Part shown: piece by piece, positions 8,757-17,854 of the stretch
Layout of the letters: each line of letters begins with the position of its first letter
Position numbering within the stretch: the first letter of the stretch is position 1
NCBI GenBank assembly: GCA_963848675.1
Contig: CAWKEY010000071.1
Location: 1-57,353 of the forward strand
DNA from: CAWKEY01 sp963848675
GTDB taxonomy: Bacteria > Pseudomonadota > Gammaproteobacteria > Methylococcales > Methylomonadaceae
Direction: 5' to 3'
Length of the DNA: 57,353 nt
Program-made: the position numbers and the translations under genes
Notes under the pieces: generated by a model
What the model was told of the DNA's origin: nothing
The model's input: the letters and a program-made list of their open reading frames with translations, nothing else
Database searches by the model: none

Positions 8757-9658
8757 AAGGTGAATTTAAAATAATGGTCGATTAACAAGGCTGCAAACAG
8801 GATGGTTATATATACAATCGAATACCAGAAGGTCTTGATGGCTGTTTTGTCATCCTTATTGCGCATCATAAGCACAGCGTAATAAATAAAAACCAGGCCT
8901 AGCGGCACTGCCAATGCCAAATAAATAAGGCCGCTCATCCCGGTTAAATAAGGCAAAAGCGTTACAATCAACAACATGATCGAATATAGCAGTATCTGCA
9001 ATCGGGTGTGTTCCAGGCTATGCGTTACCGGTAGCATGCGAATGCCGTATTTGAAAAAGGCTTGCTCGTAGCCTTTACGCCTGACGATGGCCAGTGGCCA
9101 GAAATGCGGCGGCGTCCATACGAAAATGATTAACACCAACAGCAGAGCATACGGGTGTATCTCGCCGGTCACGGCGCACCAGCCCAAGAGCGGCGGAGTT
9201 GCACCAAAAATGCCGCCTACCACGATGCCTTGGGAAGTCAGTCTTTTAAGATAATGCGTATAAATAACCGCGTAGCCAAACAGCGACACAAAGGTGAGTG
9301 CGGCGGTCAAGGCGTTGACCATAACCACTAACAGCAGCATTGAAATAACCCCGAGCACTAAAGCAAAGGTGATGACTTCTGGCGGGGTTAAAAACTTTTT
9401 TGGCAAGGGCCGGTCTTTGTTAAACCAGACGTCCTCGTCAATATCCCGGTCAATGTAGTGATTCAGCGCAGCGGCTGAGGCCGCAGCCAAGGCAATGCCC
9501 ACGCTGCCATAGATAACCGTAGCCAGCGGCGGCATTCCCGGTACGGCCAGGAGCATACCGACAATGGCGGTAAATATCATCTCCGCAACAACGTTGGGTT
9601 TGCACAGATCAAGATAGCATTTCCAGGAAGGCGGACGGACGAGCGATTGACTGATCAT
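8753..9658 (-). CDS. cyoE: Heme O synthase (protoheme IX farnesyltransferase)
   Basis: A 301-residue inner-membrane protein of the UbiA prenyltransferase family with about eight to nine helices. It carries the first aspartate-rich motif NHYIDRDIDEDVWFNKDRPLP and the conserved APPLLGWCAVTGE-like segment (GATPPLLGWCAV) and WTPPHFWPLAIVRRKGYEQAFFKYGIRMLP. It adds a farnesyl group to heme B to give heme O for terminal oxidases. No oxidase genes are adjacent in this window. It is the first gene of a minus-strand group with ybiB and probably the hydrolase; the divergent M16 peptidase gene starts 100 bp away, so promoters for both lie in 9659-9758. Confidence 0.92.
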   Translation of the reverse strand: MISQSLVRPPSWKCYLDLCKPNVVAEMIFTAIVGMLLAVPGMPPLATVIYGSVGIALAAASAAALNHYIDRDIDEDVWFNKDRPLPKKFLTPPEVITFALVLGVISMLLLVVMVNALTAALTFVSLFGYAVIYTHYLKRLTSQGIVVGGIFGATPPLLGWCAVTGEIHPYALLLVLIIFVWTPPHFWPLAIVRRKGYEQAFFKYGIRMLPVTHSLEHTRLQILLYSIMLLIVTLLPYLTGMSGLIYLALAVPLGLVFIYYAVLMMRNKDDKTAIKTFWYSIVYITILFAALLIDHYFKFTL

Positions 9659-9758
9659 TGTTTGATGAATTCCAACTTTATTATTAACCTATAGAATACA
9701 GTGAACTATTAATTATTGAAATAGTCCACGCGCTACCATTGAATACAACGAGGAAGTT

Positions 9759-11120
9759 ATGAAAAAACGATTGCTGACGGCCCTATTTCTCTGTCTGCCT
9801 TTTTTTACTGCGGGTGCGCAGACACAGGTTTCAGAGCATATTTTAACGAACGGTTTAAAAGTGCTGGTGAAGGAAGACCACCGTTCGCCGGTGGTGGTTT
9901 CACAGGTCTGGTATAAAGTCGGTTCCAGCTATGAACCCGGCGGCATTACCGGTGCCTCGCACATGCTTGAGCACATGATGTTTAAAGGCACAGACAAGCA
10001 TCCGGCGGGTGAGTTTTCCAGAATCATTGCCGAAAACGGCGGCCAGGAAAATGCCTTTACCGGCCGCGACTACACCGCCTATTTTCAGACCATGGACAAA
10101 TCCAGGCTGGAGGTCAGCTTCGAGCTGGAAGCCGATAGAATGCGATATCTGCGCCTGCTCCCGGAAGAGCTCAAAAAGGAGCTGCAAGTCGTCTATGAAG
10201 AGCGCCGGATGCGCACCGAGGACAAGCCCAGAGCCAAGGTGGAAGAGTATTTCATGGCCACGGCGTATGCCAACAGCCCTTATAAAAACCCCGTAATCGG
10301 CTGGCCTGCCGATATCGAGAATTACACCATTGCCGATTTGCAAACCTGGTATCAGCGCTGGTATGCGCCGAATAATGCCACCTTGGTGGTGGTAGGTGAT
10401 GTCGAGCCAAAATCAGTATTTGCGCTAGCAGAAAAGTATTTTGTCGCACTGAAACCCAGCGAGATTAACCCCTTAAAACCGCAAACCGAAATCGAGCAGG
10501 TCGGCGTGCGCCAGGTCACCATCAAATTGCCGGCTAAACTGCCGTACATCCTGATGGGCTATAAAGTGCCGACCCTGAAGACGGCAGAACAGGAATGGGA
10601 GGCTTATGCGCTGGAAGTACTGGCCGGTGTGCTTGATGGCGGCAGCAGCGCGCGTCTGGCATCGGAACTGGTGCGCGGCCAACAGATAGCGGTATCCGCC
10701 AGCGCAGGTTATGGTTTGTCCTCCCGTTTGTCCGAACTGTTTATGCTGGACGCCACCCCGGCTGATGGCAAAACCCTGTGGGATATGCAAACAGCCCTCA
10801 AGCATGAAGTCGCCAGGCTGCAAAAGGACTTGATAGGCAACGAAGAATTGCAACGCATCAAAGCGCAGGTATTGGCGAACGCGGTCTATGAACGGGACTC
10901 GGCGTTTTATCAGGCCATGCAGCTGGGCATGCTGGAAACAGTCGGGTTGGGCTGGCAAAAAGCCGACGAATACGTTGATAAAGTCAATCAGGTGACTGCC
11001 GAACAGGTGCGCGATGTCGCGCGTAAATATTTACTCGATGACCGGCTCACCATTGCCTATCTGGAGCCGCAAGCCATTCAATCGAGCAACACCGGCAGCA
11101 CAAAAAAAGGAGATAAATAA
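9759..11120 (+). CDS. M16 family zinc peptidase, catalytic subunit
   Basis: A 453-residue protein with a signal peptide (MKKRLLTALFLCLPFFTAGAQ) and the inverted zinc motif HxxEH as HMLEH (68-72), followed by the third ligand region in VVYEERRMRTEDKP. This is the zinc-binding half of a two-gene M16B peptidase (pitrilysin/mitochondrial processing peptidase type) acting outside the cytoplasm. GAGG lies seven bases before the ATG. The partner gene starts at the next base after this stop, as expected for a heterodimer in which the second subunit supplies substrate-binding residues. The physiological substrate is not known. Confidence 0.9.
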   Translation: MKKRLLTALFLCLPFFTAGAQTQVSEHILTNGLKVLVKEDHRSPVVVSQVWYKVGSSYEPGGITGASHMLEHMMFKGTDKHPAGEFSRIIAENGGQENAFTGRDYTAYFQTMDKSRLEVSFELEADRMRYLRLLPEELKKELQVVYEERRMRTEDKPRAKVEEYFMATAYANSPYKNPVIGWPADIENYTIADLQTWYQRWYAPNNATLVVVGDVEPKSVFALAEKYFVALKPSEINPLKPQTEIEQVGVRQVTIKLPAKLPYILMGYKVPTLKTAEQEWEAYALEVLAGVLDGGSSARLASELVRGQQIAVSASAGYGLSSRLSELFMLDATPADGKTLWDMQTALKHEVARLQKDLIGNEELQRIKAQVLANAVYERDSAFYQAMQLGMLETVGLGWQKADEYVDKVNQVTAEQVRDVARKYLLDDRLTIAYLEPQAIQSSNTGSTKKGDK

Positions 11121-12437
11121 ATGCGTATCAGTCTGTTAGGTCTTATCTTTCTATTCTTCAGCCAGTCTGTTTACTCCGCAGCCAAAATTGAGCACTGGCA
11201 AACAGCGCAAGGCAGTCGGGTGTATTATGTGCATACCGAGGGCTTGCCCATGGTCGATATACAGGTGGCTTTTGATGCCGGCAGTGCGCGGGATGATGCA
11301 CAATTTGGCATTGCCGCATTGACTTCGGCGTTGCTGGATAGCGGCGCGGGGGCGTGGAATGCCGATCAAATCGCGCAGCGCTTTGAAAGTGTCGGCGCCC
11401 AGTTTGGCTCGGGCATTTCCAATGATATGGCGTGGGCATCGCTCAGAACATTGACCGATAAAGCCCTGTTCGATAAGGCGCTGGAGACCTTGCAAAGCGT
11501 GTTGGCCAAGCCTGTTTTTAAGAAAGCGGATTTTGAGCGCGAAAAAAACCGCACGCTGGCCGCCTTGAAGCAGCGCGAGGAAGAACCGGATGAATTAGCC
11601 AGCATGGCTTTTTATCGCGCCTTATATGGTGATCACCCTTACGCACATCCGGCGACCGGCATCATCGAAACTGTAGCCAAGTTGACGGCCGATGATTTGC
11701 GGCGTTTTTATCAGCGTTACTACGTTGCCGCCAATGCCATGGTGGTCATCGTCGGCGATTTAACAAGACAACAGGCTGAACAAACCGCAACGGCCTTGCT
11801 GGCCGGTTTGTCCACTGGCGAAAAACCCGCGCCATTGCCGGAAGTTGCCATGCCGCAAAAAGCCAGCCGCCAGCACATTGAGTTCCCCTCAAAGCAAACG
11901 CATGTGCTGGTCGGCTTGCCTGGAAGCTATCGTAAGGACCCTGATTATTTCGATCTTTATGTCGGTAATCACGTTCTCGGTGGCAGCGGTTTGGTGTCCA
12001 AACTCTTTGATGAAGTCAGAGAAAAACGCGGCCTGGCGTATAGTGCTTCCAGTTCGTTTGCGCCGATGTTCAGAAAAGGCCCCTTTACGGTGGGTCTACA
12101 AACCCGCAATGATCAAGCCCAGGAAGCCTTAACAGTGCTCAACAAAACCCTGGAAGATTTTATTGCTCAAGGCCCGACCGAAGCCGAACTGACCGCCGCC
12201 AAGAAAAACATTACCGGCAGCTTTGCCATGCGTTTTGATACCAACAAGGAATTGGCCAATTATGTCGCCATGATCGGCTTTTATGATTTGCCGCTGGATT
12301 ATCTGGACACCTTCCAGCAAAAAGTCGAACAAGTCACCGTTGCCTCCATAACCGATGCCTTTAAACGGCGAGTGAATCCGCAACTGCTACAAACCATCAC
12401 GGTAGGCGCAACGGCAGCAGCAAAAAGTGCAAAATAA
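11121..12437 (+). CDS. M16 family peptidase-like, non-catalytic partner
   Basis: A 438-residue paralogue of the preceding gene with its own signal peptide (MRISLLGLIFLFFSQSVYSA). At the place of HxxEH it reads ALTSALLDSGAG, so zinc ligands are missing, and it should be the inactive subunit. It keeps the RGLAYSASSSF segment, whose Arg and Tyr bind substrate in MPP-type heterodimers. It directly follows the catalytic subunit and its last 11 bases overlap the rsmD start, so the three genes are probably one transcript. Confidence 0.9.
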   Translation: MRISLLGLIFLFFSQSVYSAAKIEHWQTAQGSRVYYVHTEGLPMVDIQVAFDAGSARDDAQFGIAALTSALLDSGAGAWNADQIAQRFESVGAQFGSGISNDMAWASLRTLTDKALFDKALETLQSVLAKPVFKKADFEREKNRTLAALKQREEEPDELASMAFYRALYGDHPYAHPATGIIETVAKLTADDLRRFYQRYYVAANAMVVIVGDLTRQQAEQTATALLAGLSTGEKPAPLPEVAMPQKASRQHIEFPSKQTHVLVGLPGSYRKDPDYFDLYVGNHVLGGSGLVSKLFDEVREKRGLAYSASSSFAPMFRKGPFTVGLQTRNDQAQEALTVLNKTLEDFIAQGPTEAELTAAKKNITGSFAMRFDTNKELANYVAMIGFYDLPLDYLDTFQQKVEQVTVASITDAFKRRVNPQLLQTITVGATAAAKSAK

Positions 12438-12981
12438 GCTCAGAATCATCGGCGGCGAGTGGCGCAGCCGCCAGCTGCATTTTACCGATTTGCCCGGTTT
12501 ACGGCCGACACCGGCAAGGGTACGGGAAACCTTGTTCAACTGGCTACAGGCCGATATTATCGGCAAACGTTGTCTGGATTTGTATGCCGGCAGCGGTGCC
12601 TTGGGCTTTGAAGCCGCTTCCAGGGGCGCCAAGTCCGTCACCCAAGTTGAAAATAATGCCGAGGCTTGCCGAAGCCTGAAAGAAAACGCTGTCGCCTTGG
12701 ACGCCAGCCAGATAAAAATCGTACACATGGACGTATTGCGCTATCTGGCCGGCGATAGCGAGGCTTACGATCTAGTGTTTCTGGATCCTCCATTTGCCAA
12801 AAATCTGGCCGCCCCCAGCTGCCAATGGCTGGAAGAAAAAGGCTGGTTGGCACGGCACGCCAAGATTTATGTCGAAACCGAATGTAAGTCTGATCTTACA
12901 AGGCTTCCTGAGAACTGGCAGTGCCTGAAAAGTAAAACTGCAGGCGAAGTCGCCTACCACCTGTTTGCGCGCGGAGGCTGA
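12427..12981 (+). CDS. rsmD: 16S rRNA (guanine(966)-N(2))-methyltransferase
   Basis: A 184-residue cytoplasmic methyltransferase. It has the family N-terminus LRIIGGEWRSRQL with GLRPTPARVRETLFNWL, the S-adenosylmethionine loop DLYAGSGALGFEAASRGA (51-68) and the catalytic DPPF (120-123). RsmD methylates G966 of 16S rRNA in the assembled 30S subunit. The start is GTG 12427, inside the end of the upstream peptidase gene, suggesting translational coupling. coaD follows 59 bp later, a very common pairing in proteobacteria. Confidence 0.93.
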   Translation: MQNKLRIIGGEWRSRQLHFTDLPGLRPTPARVRETLFNWLQADIIGKRCLDLYAGSGALGFEAASRGAKSVTQVENNAEACRSLKENAVALDASQIKIVHMDVLRYLAGDSEAYDLVFLDPPFAKNLAAPSCQWLEEKGWLARHAKIYVETECKSDLTRLPENWQCLKSKTAGEVAYHLFARGG

Positions 12982-13040
12982 TTTATTTTTTAAACCCTGT
13001 CTCTTGGTATAAAATTGCCGCTTTTTGCAAAGTAAGAGCC

Positions 13041-13520
13041 ATGAAAGTGATTGCGATTTATCCGGGAACATTTGATCCAATTACCAACGGACATCTGGAC
13101 ATCATCGCCAGAGCTTCCAGGCTCTATTACAAGGTGATTGTGGCCGTCGCGCTCAATAAAGGCAAATCCCCTCTGTTCTCTGTGGATGAGCGCGTGGACC
13201 TGGCCCGTGCGTCCACCGCGGAATATAGCAATGTGGATGTGATCGGCTTTGACACCTTGCTGGTCGCTTGCGCCAAACAACAGGGCGCCAACGTGATTTT
13301 GCGCGGCTTACGCGCGGTTTCCGATTTTGAATATGAATTTCAGCTGGCCGGCATGAACCGGCGTCTGGCGCCGGAACTGGAAACCGTATTCTTAACTCCG
13401 GCCGAACAATACGAATTTATTTCTTCAAGCATGATCAGGGAAATTGCCCAGTTGAAAGGCGATGTCTCAAGCTTTATCCCAGAAAATGTGAACCGGCGCT
13501 TAATCGCAAAATTCAGTTAG
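13041..13520 (+). CDS. coaD: Pantetheine-phosphate adenylyltransferase
   Basis: A 159-residue nucleotidyltransferase that makes dephospho-CoA from 4'-phosphopantetheine and ATP, the fourth step of CoA synthesis. It begins with YPGTFDPITNGHLDII, with the (H/T)xGH nucleotide-binding motif at TNGH (15-18), then NVILRGLRAVSDFEYEFQLAGMNRRL and the C-terminal ISSSMIREIA motif. Length is that of the family. Between rsmD and coaD the sequence CTCTTGGTATAAAATTG offers a possible -10 box (TATAAA). The ferredoxin gene starts 9 bp after its stop with GGAG in the gap. Confidence 0.94.
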   Translation: MKVIAIYPGTFDPITNGHLDIIARASRLYYKVIVAVALNKGKSPLFSVDERVDLARASTAEYSNVDVIGFDTLLVACAKQQGANVILRGLRAVSDFEYEFQLAGMNRRLAPELETVFLTPAEQYEFISSSMIREIAQLKGDVSSFIPENVNRRLIAKFS

Positions 13521-13528
13521 GAGTTTTT

Positions 13529-13774
13529 ATGTCCCTTATTATTTATGATGAATGCATCAACTGTGATGTCTGCGAGCCGGAATGCCCGAATGGCGCCATC
13601 TCCCAGGGCGAAGACATTTATATCATCAACCCGGAATTGTGCACCGAATGCGTAGGCCATCATGACAAACCCCAATGCATGGAAGTCTGTCCGGTCGACT
13701 GCATCGATAAAGATCCCGCCTATGTGGAAGACAAAGAGACTTTGTATCAGAAATATCTGAAGTTGACGCAGTAA
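13529..13774 (+). CDS. YfhL-family 2[4Fe-4S] ferredoxin
   Basis: An 81-residue ferredoxin with two iron-sulfur cluster motifs: CINCDVCEPECPNGAI (residues 10-25) and CTECVGHHDKPQCMEVCPVDC (about 38-58). The extended spacing in the second motif (six residues between the second and third cysteines) and the C-terminal alpha helix mark the Allochromatium/YfhL type, which has unusually low and split redox potentials. It is placed directly after coaD, as in many gammaproteobacteria, with GGAG upstream of the ATG. The redox partner is unknown. Confidence 0.92.
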   Translation: MSLIIYDECINCDVCEPECPNGAISQGEDIYIINPELCTECVGHHDKPQCMEVCPVDCIDKDPAYVEDKETLYQKYLKLTQ

Positions 13775-14072
13775 AGTTCAAGTGTGCCTGGCAGCTGGTG
13801 TTTTTCAGTAAGGTGGCTGTCAGATTTTCCTCATCTTCAGATATAACCTCTCGCTTTATAGCGAGTCGTCGACTGTGCTTGCTGAACCGATGGTTTAGCC
13901 CACGGAAATCTCGATTTCGTTGTGCCACATTGAGGCGTGAGCTGAAAATTTAGGACGGATTTGGCTTGATTCCTCGTTGATTTATGAATTAGTGCATTTC
14001 ATTTACCTGCGCGCAAGCTACCATTTACCGCAGCGACCGTCCAAAAAACAGGCGATCATAGAAGTATTTGTA

Positions 14073-14357
14073 ATGAAATCCGAATGGGATGAAAACAAAA
14101 ACCAGATCAATATCCGTAAACACGGCGTCGATTTTCGTCAGGCGGTGTATGTGTTTGCCGATCCTTTTGCCCTGAGCATACCCGATGATAAACATTCCGA
14201 AAACGAAGAGCGCTGGTTATTATTGGGCAAAAGCCTGAACGAACAAGTCTTATTGGTTGTTCCCACTTTTCGTTACGACAATGTCATTCTTATTATCTAG
14301 GCAAGAAAAGCCATCCAAAACGAAAAATCAACTTATACCCAGAGGGCCAAGCCATGA
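14073..14357 (+). pseudogene. brnT: BrnT-type toxin, in-frame stop
   Basis: From ATG 14073 the protein reads MKSEWDENKNQINIRKHGVD, then FRQAVYVFADPFALSIPDDKHSENEERWLLLGKSL, the BrnT fold of RelE-like ribonucleases (Brucella BrnT family). A TAG at 14298-14300 stops it at 75 codons, just where the family has the IISARKA segment. Read through, the same frame gives I-I-stop-A-R-K-A-I-Q-N-E and ends at TGA 14355-14357, overlapping the brnA start in the usual way. One base change therefore seems to have cut off the C-terminal helix. The gene is probably inactive, but a shortened toxin cannot be excluded. Confidence 0.72.
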
Positions 14358-14557
14358 AAGACGAATATGATTTTTCCAATGCCGAACAAGGCAAGTTTTA
14401 TGTGCCGATCGAGGAGATACAAATGCCGATTTATCTGGATCAAGACATCGTTCGCTACCTTTCGTAAAAATGCAAATCAAACCCGGAAAGTATGCAATTA
14501 CTGGTTAACGATGTGCTTAGAAAGGATATTGAAATCGCCAGGCGAGTTGCTTTGTAA
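14354..14557 (+). pseudogene. brnA: BrnA-type antitoxin, in-frame stop
   Basis: The ATG overlaps the brnT read-through stop (ATGA). It reads MKDEYDFSNAEQGKFYVPIE, then EIQMPIYLDQDIVRYLS, then TAA (14465-14467), and in the same frame KCKSNPESMQLLVNDVLRKDIEIARRVAL to TAA at 14557. BrnA antitoxins share the MKxEYDFSxxxRGKFY start and the CopG-like ribbon-helix-helix end (LVNELLRKDI), so both ends are present and one stop codon separates them. Loss of the DNA-binding half should remove autorepression. With brnT also interrupted, the pair looks like a dead module. Confidence 0.72.
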
Positions 14558-14584
14558 AGTGATAACGAATAAACCAAAAATGAA

Positions 14585-14962
14585 TTATTTTACGATGCGT
14601 AAATGCGGTTTTGTTGAGGCTTTTTTTGCCGGAGGCGGCTCATCGTCTTCGCTGTCATCCTGCTCAAAGATCATGCCTTTGCCGTTTTCTTTTGCATAGA
14701 TGGCCATGACCGCGCCTATTGGTGTCATGATGTGCATCGATTTGCCGCCGAAGCGGGCATGAAAGTGTATTTCTTCATTGCCTAGCGACAGTCCTTGTAT
14801 GGCCTCGGGTCTTATGTTCAATACAATCTTGCCATCTTCAATAAACGTTTCCGGCAGTACGGCGTCGGTATTTTGGGCATCAACCAGAAGATGCGGGGTG
14901 AGATTATTATCAATAATCCATTCGTAAATCGAACGGATTAAATAAGGTTTTAGCGATGTCAT
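14585..14962 (-). CDS. sspB: ClpXP protease specificity-enhancing factor SspB
   Basis: A 125-residue adaptor that delivers ssrA-tagged proteins to ClpXP. The core has SLKPYLIRSIYEWIIDNNLTPHLLVDA, IVLNIRPEAIQGL and FHARFGGKSMHIMTPIGAVMAIYAKENGKGMIF. An acidic flexible linker (DDSEDDEPPPAKK) leads to a short basic tail, KPHLRIVK, which matches the ClpX-docking peptide of SspB. The ATG overlaps the sspA stop (ATGA), so it is coupled to sspA and part of the petABC-sspAB group. Confidence 0.94.
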   Translation of the reverse strand: MTSLKPYLIRSIYEWIIDNNLTPHLLVDAQNTDAVLPETFIEDGKIVLNIRPEAIQGLSLGNEEIHFHARFGGKSMHIMTPIGAVMAIYAKENGKGMIFEQDDSEDDEPPPAKKASTKPHLRIVK

Positions 14963-15594
14963 TTGAGGAATTCAACCATTTCTTTTTCAGCATCACTTAG
15001 GCTGCGTTTGAACGCGGGTCTTTTGAAGATGCGTTGTGCGTAGTTGTTAATTGCTTCGCCCGGTGTAGACACGTCGATACCGATACTGGGCAGCCGCCAT
15101 AAAAGCGGCGCTATCGCGCAATCAACCAAAGAAAACTCGTCGCTCATAAAAAAGGGCCGGGCGGCAAAAATAGGTGCTGCCGACAACAGGCTTTCTCTGA
15201 GCATTTTTTTAGCGCGCGCAGATTTTTTCTCGCCGGAAAATAAAATTTCATCGAGTAACTGATACCAGTCTTGATCGATGCGTTTAATCAGCATGCGGGA
15301 ATTTGCGCGTGACACTGGATCCATTTGGTGCAACGGGGGGTGTGGAAAACGTTCGTCCAGATATTCCATGATAATGCGTGAGTCGTAAAGCACCAGATCA
15401 CGTTCTATCAGCGTTGGTGATGTGCCAGTAGGGTTTAATTCGAGTAAATCTTCGGGTGGATCGGTCGGGTCATAATATTCTATGTCTGCGACAACGCTCT
15501 TTTCGTGCAAAACAAAGCGAGCGCAGTGACTCATTGCACAGGTAGGCGAAGAAAAAAGCGTCATTACAGATTTACGAGTATTAATATTTGCCAC
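14959..15594 (-). CDS. sspA: Stringent starvation protein A (glutathione transferase fold)
   Basis: SspA binds RNA polymerase and helps starvation and acid survival; it has a GST fold without GST activity. The N-terminal thioredoxin-like domain reads KSVMTLFSSPTCAMSHCARFVLHEK and ends LYDSRIIMEYLDERFPHPPL; the helical domain carries FFMSDEFSLVDCAIAPLLWRL. GTG 15594 is chosen as start (211 residues) because AGAGG lies about nine bases before it; a TTG at 15603 is the alternative. It follows petC by 135 bp and is coupled to sspB. Confidence 0.92.
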   Translation of the reverse strand: MANINTRKSVMTLFSSPTCAMSHCARFVLHEKSVVADIEYYDPTDPPEDLLELNPTGTSPTLIERDLVLYDSRIIMEYLDERFPHPPLHQMDPVSRANSRMLIKRIDQDWYQLLDEILFSGEKKSARAKKMLRESLLSAAPIFAARPFFMSDEFSLVDCAIAPLLWRLPSIGIDVSTPGEAINNYAQRIFKRPAFKRSLSDAEKEMVEFLK

Positions 15595-15729
15595 AAATAA
15601 CAACCTCTTTGGACGTGTTGGGCGATAAAAAGGAAATTATAACACGGACGGCCATGTTGTTGACCGATTGTGAGCGTCTGAGAAGTTGCAGAGCGGTAAG
15701 AAAACGTCCCTGTTTTCTTGGCTGGAGAT

Positions 15730-16455
15730 TTAATGAATATCTTTCCAGTATTCTTTTTTCAGAAGATAGGCCAGGATCAGGAACATGATGATAAAAAACA
15801 GCACGTATTTGCCCATGCTTTGCCTTTCCATCTGCACGGGTTCGCCGACATAGACCAGGAAATTGACCAAGTCGTTGACGAATTGATCAAATTCTTTTTC
15901 GGATAAGGTGCCTTTTTCTTCGATAACCAACTTGTCAATAACCTGTTGACCGTCGACTGTTTTGTAAATGGGCTTTTGTTCACCTTGCAGTTGCCAAAGT
16001 ACATTGGGCATGCCGACGTCTTCAAACACGATGTTGTTTACACCTAGAGGTGCTTTGCCTTTCTCGACATAAAAGCCTTTTAGATAACTGTATAACCAGT
16101 CCGCTCCACGAGAACGTGCAATCAGTGATAGATCAGGCGGTTGGACGCCAAACCATTTTGTTGCATCATGCGCGTTCATGGCGGTAAGCATTTTGTCATA
16201 GATGCCGGCACCTTCGGGAGCAATGTCTTTTAACATCTTTTTTTCATCAACACCCAGATCAAGAGCAATCCTCAGATAACGGATTTGTTTGGCGGAATGG
16301 CAGCCCAAGCAGTAACTGACAAAGTGATGCGCGCCCCTTAATAATGAGGCGTTATCTGAAAGGTCGATATCCGCTGATTGCAGGTGAACCGCTTCGGAAG
16401 CATTAGCCCCAAAAGAAAGGGTCAGTAATAAAAGTAGTGTGTTTAATTTTTTCAT
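15730..16455 (-). CDS. petC: Cytochrome c1 of the bc1 complex
   Basis: A 241-residue membrane-anchored c-type cytochrome that passes electrons from the Rieske protein to soluble cytochrome c. It has a signal peptide (MKKLNTLLLLLTLSFGANA), the heme site CLGCH (Cys49, Cys52, His53), the axial-ligand region VGMPNVLW, and a C-terminal membrane anchor YVLFFIIMFLILAYLL. The gene starts one base after the petB stop. It is the third gene of petABC; sspAB follow on the same strand. Confidence 0.94.
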   Translation of the reverse strand: MKKLNTLLLLLTLSFGANASEAVHLQSADIDLSDNASLLRGAHHFVSYCLGCHSAKQIRYLRIALDLGVDEKKMLKDIAPEGAGIYDKMLTAMNAHDATKWFGVQPPDLSLIARSRGADWLYSYLKGFYVEKGKAPLGVNNIVFEDVGMPNVLWQLQGEQKPIYKTVDGQQVIDKLVIEEKGTLSEKEFDQFVNDLVNFLVYVGEPVQMERQSMGKYVLFFIIMFLILAYLLKKEYWKDIH

Positions 16456-16456
16456 A

Positions 16457-17854
16457 TCAATCGAGGCTCTTTTTTAGATTTTTTGCTAATCGAGTGATGA
16501 CTTTGAGAATACCGGTTGGATTAGGCCTTCTCTTGAGTACGGTGCCGTTCGAAGTCTCTACAGGCTTGACTACAGTCACTTCTTCAAATGTCTCCATCAA
16601 TGCAGGGATGCGGTCCTCAAGACTGGGTTGATCTGTTAGTCGTGATGGCAGTGGTTTGGATTTTTCCCAGCGCGTGTACAGAGGCATAAGCAGGAAAAAG
16701 CCAAAGTAGATCGCAGTAAAAATACGCGCAAAGGTTGTTGCTGTGGGTGTCACTGGTTGGGTGCCCAAATAGCCCAAGCCGATAAAACTGATAACAAACA
16801 ACAATAAGGCTTTTTTGTAGATACCGCCACGGTAACGAATGGATCTGACTTTGCTGCGATCCAGCCAGGGTAACAGGAACAGAACCACGATGGACCCACC
16901 CATGCCGATAACGCCGGCAAATTTATCGGGAATAGCCCGTAAAATTGCGTAAAACGGCGTGAAATACCAAACCGGAGCGATATGTTCCGGCGTTTTCATC
17001 GGGTCGGCGGGAATAAAGTTCGCATGTTCGAGAAAATAGCCGCCCATTTCCGGCGTATAAAAAATGACCGTCGCGAAAAAAAACAAAAATACGCCAACGC
17101 CGACGATATCCTTGACGGTGTAGTAAGGATGGAAAGGGATGCCGTCCAGCGGGATGCCGTTAGCATCCTTGTTTTTCTTGATGTCGATGCCGTCCGGATT
17201 ATTGGAGCCGACCTCGTGTAGGGCGACAATGTGCAGGAAAACCAACAACACCAGTACCAGGGGCACGGAAATGACATGGAATGCGAAAAACCGGTTCAGG
17301 GTGGCATCGCCCACTACGTAATCGCCGCGTATCCACAGGGATAAGTCATCGCCGATAACGGGAATGGCGCTAAACAGGGAAATGATAACCTGCGCGCCCC
17401 AGTAGGACATTTGTCCCCAAGGCAGCAGATAACCCATGAACGCTTCCGCCATCAAGGCAACAAACAGCAGCATGCCAAAAATCCAGATCAGCTCCCGTGG
17501 TTGTTTGAAGGAACCATACAGCATGCCTCTGAACATGTGCAGATACACGACGATAAAAAAGGCCGATGCTCCGGTGGAGTGCATGTAGCGCACCAGCCAG
17601 CCCCAATTAACGTCACGCATGATGTATTCGACAGAATCAAAGGCCAGATCCGCATCGGGTTTGTAGTTCATGGTCAGCAAAATGCCGGTAACAAACTGAT
17701 TGACTAAAACCAGCAAAGCCAGTGAACCAAAGAAGTACCAGAAGTTAAAGTTCTTCGGCGCATAGTAATGCGCCATGTGTTCATTCCAGAGTTTGGTCAG
17801 GGGAAAGCGATCCAAAATCCAGTTGCCGCACTCGGTTAGACGGGTTGGTTTCAT
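16457..17854 (-). CDS. petB: Cytochrome b of the bc1 complex
   Basis: A 465-residue membrane protein holding the two b hemes and the quinol and quinone sites. Seen in order: FWYFFGSLALLVLVNQFVTGILL; the helix with RYMHSTGASAFFIVVYLHMFRGMLY; GYLLPWGQMSYWGAQV; FFAFHVISVPLVLVLLVFLHIVALHEVGSNNPDG, with the second set of heme His residues; and the Qo-site motif PVWYFTPFYAIL. The extended C-terminus (about 80 residues, ending in a soluble tail) is longer than in mitochondrial forms, as in other proteobacteria. The ATG overlaps the petA stop. Confidence 0.95.
   Translation of the reverse strand: MKPTRLTECGNWILDRFPLTKLWNEHMAHYYAPKNFNFWYFFGSLALLVLVNQFVTGILLTMNYKPDADLAFDSVEYIMRDVNWGWLVRYMHSTGASAFFIVVYLHMFRGMLYGSFKQPRELIWIFGMLLFVALMAEAFMGYLLPWGQMSYWGAQVIISLFSAIPVIGDDLSLWIRGDYVVGDATLNRFFAFHVISVPLVLVLLVFLHIVALHEVGSNNPDGIDIKKNKDANGIPLDGIPFHPYYTVKDIVGVGVFLFFFATVIFYTPEMGGYFLEHANFIPADPMKTPEHIAPVWYFTPFYAILRAIPDKFAGVIGMGGSIVVLFLLPWLDRSKVRSIRYRGGIYKKALLLFVISFIGLGYLGTQPVTPTATTFARIFTAIYFGFFLLMPLYTRWEKSKPLPSRLTDQPSLEDRIPALMETFEEVTVVKPVETSNGTVLKRRPNPTGILKVITRLAKNLKKSLD

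Noticed and set aside
13840..13870. Hairpin CTCGCTTTATAGCGAG as a terminator after the ferredoxin gene
   Set aside because: The stem is only six base pairs without a T-run, about 70 bp from the stop; too weak to call.
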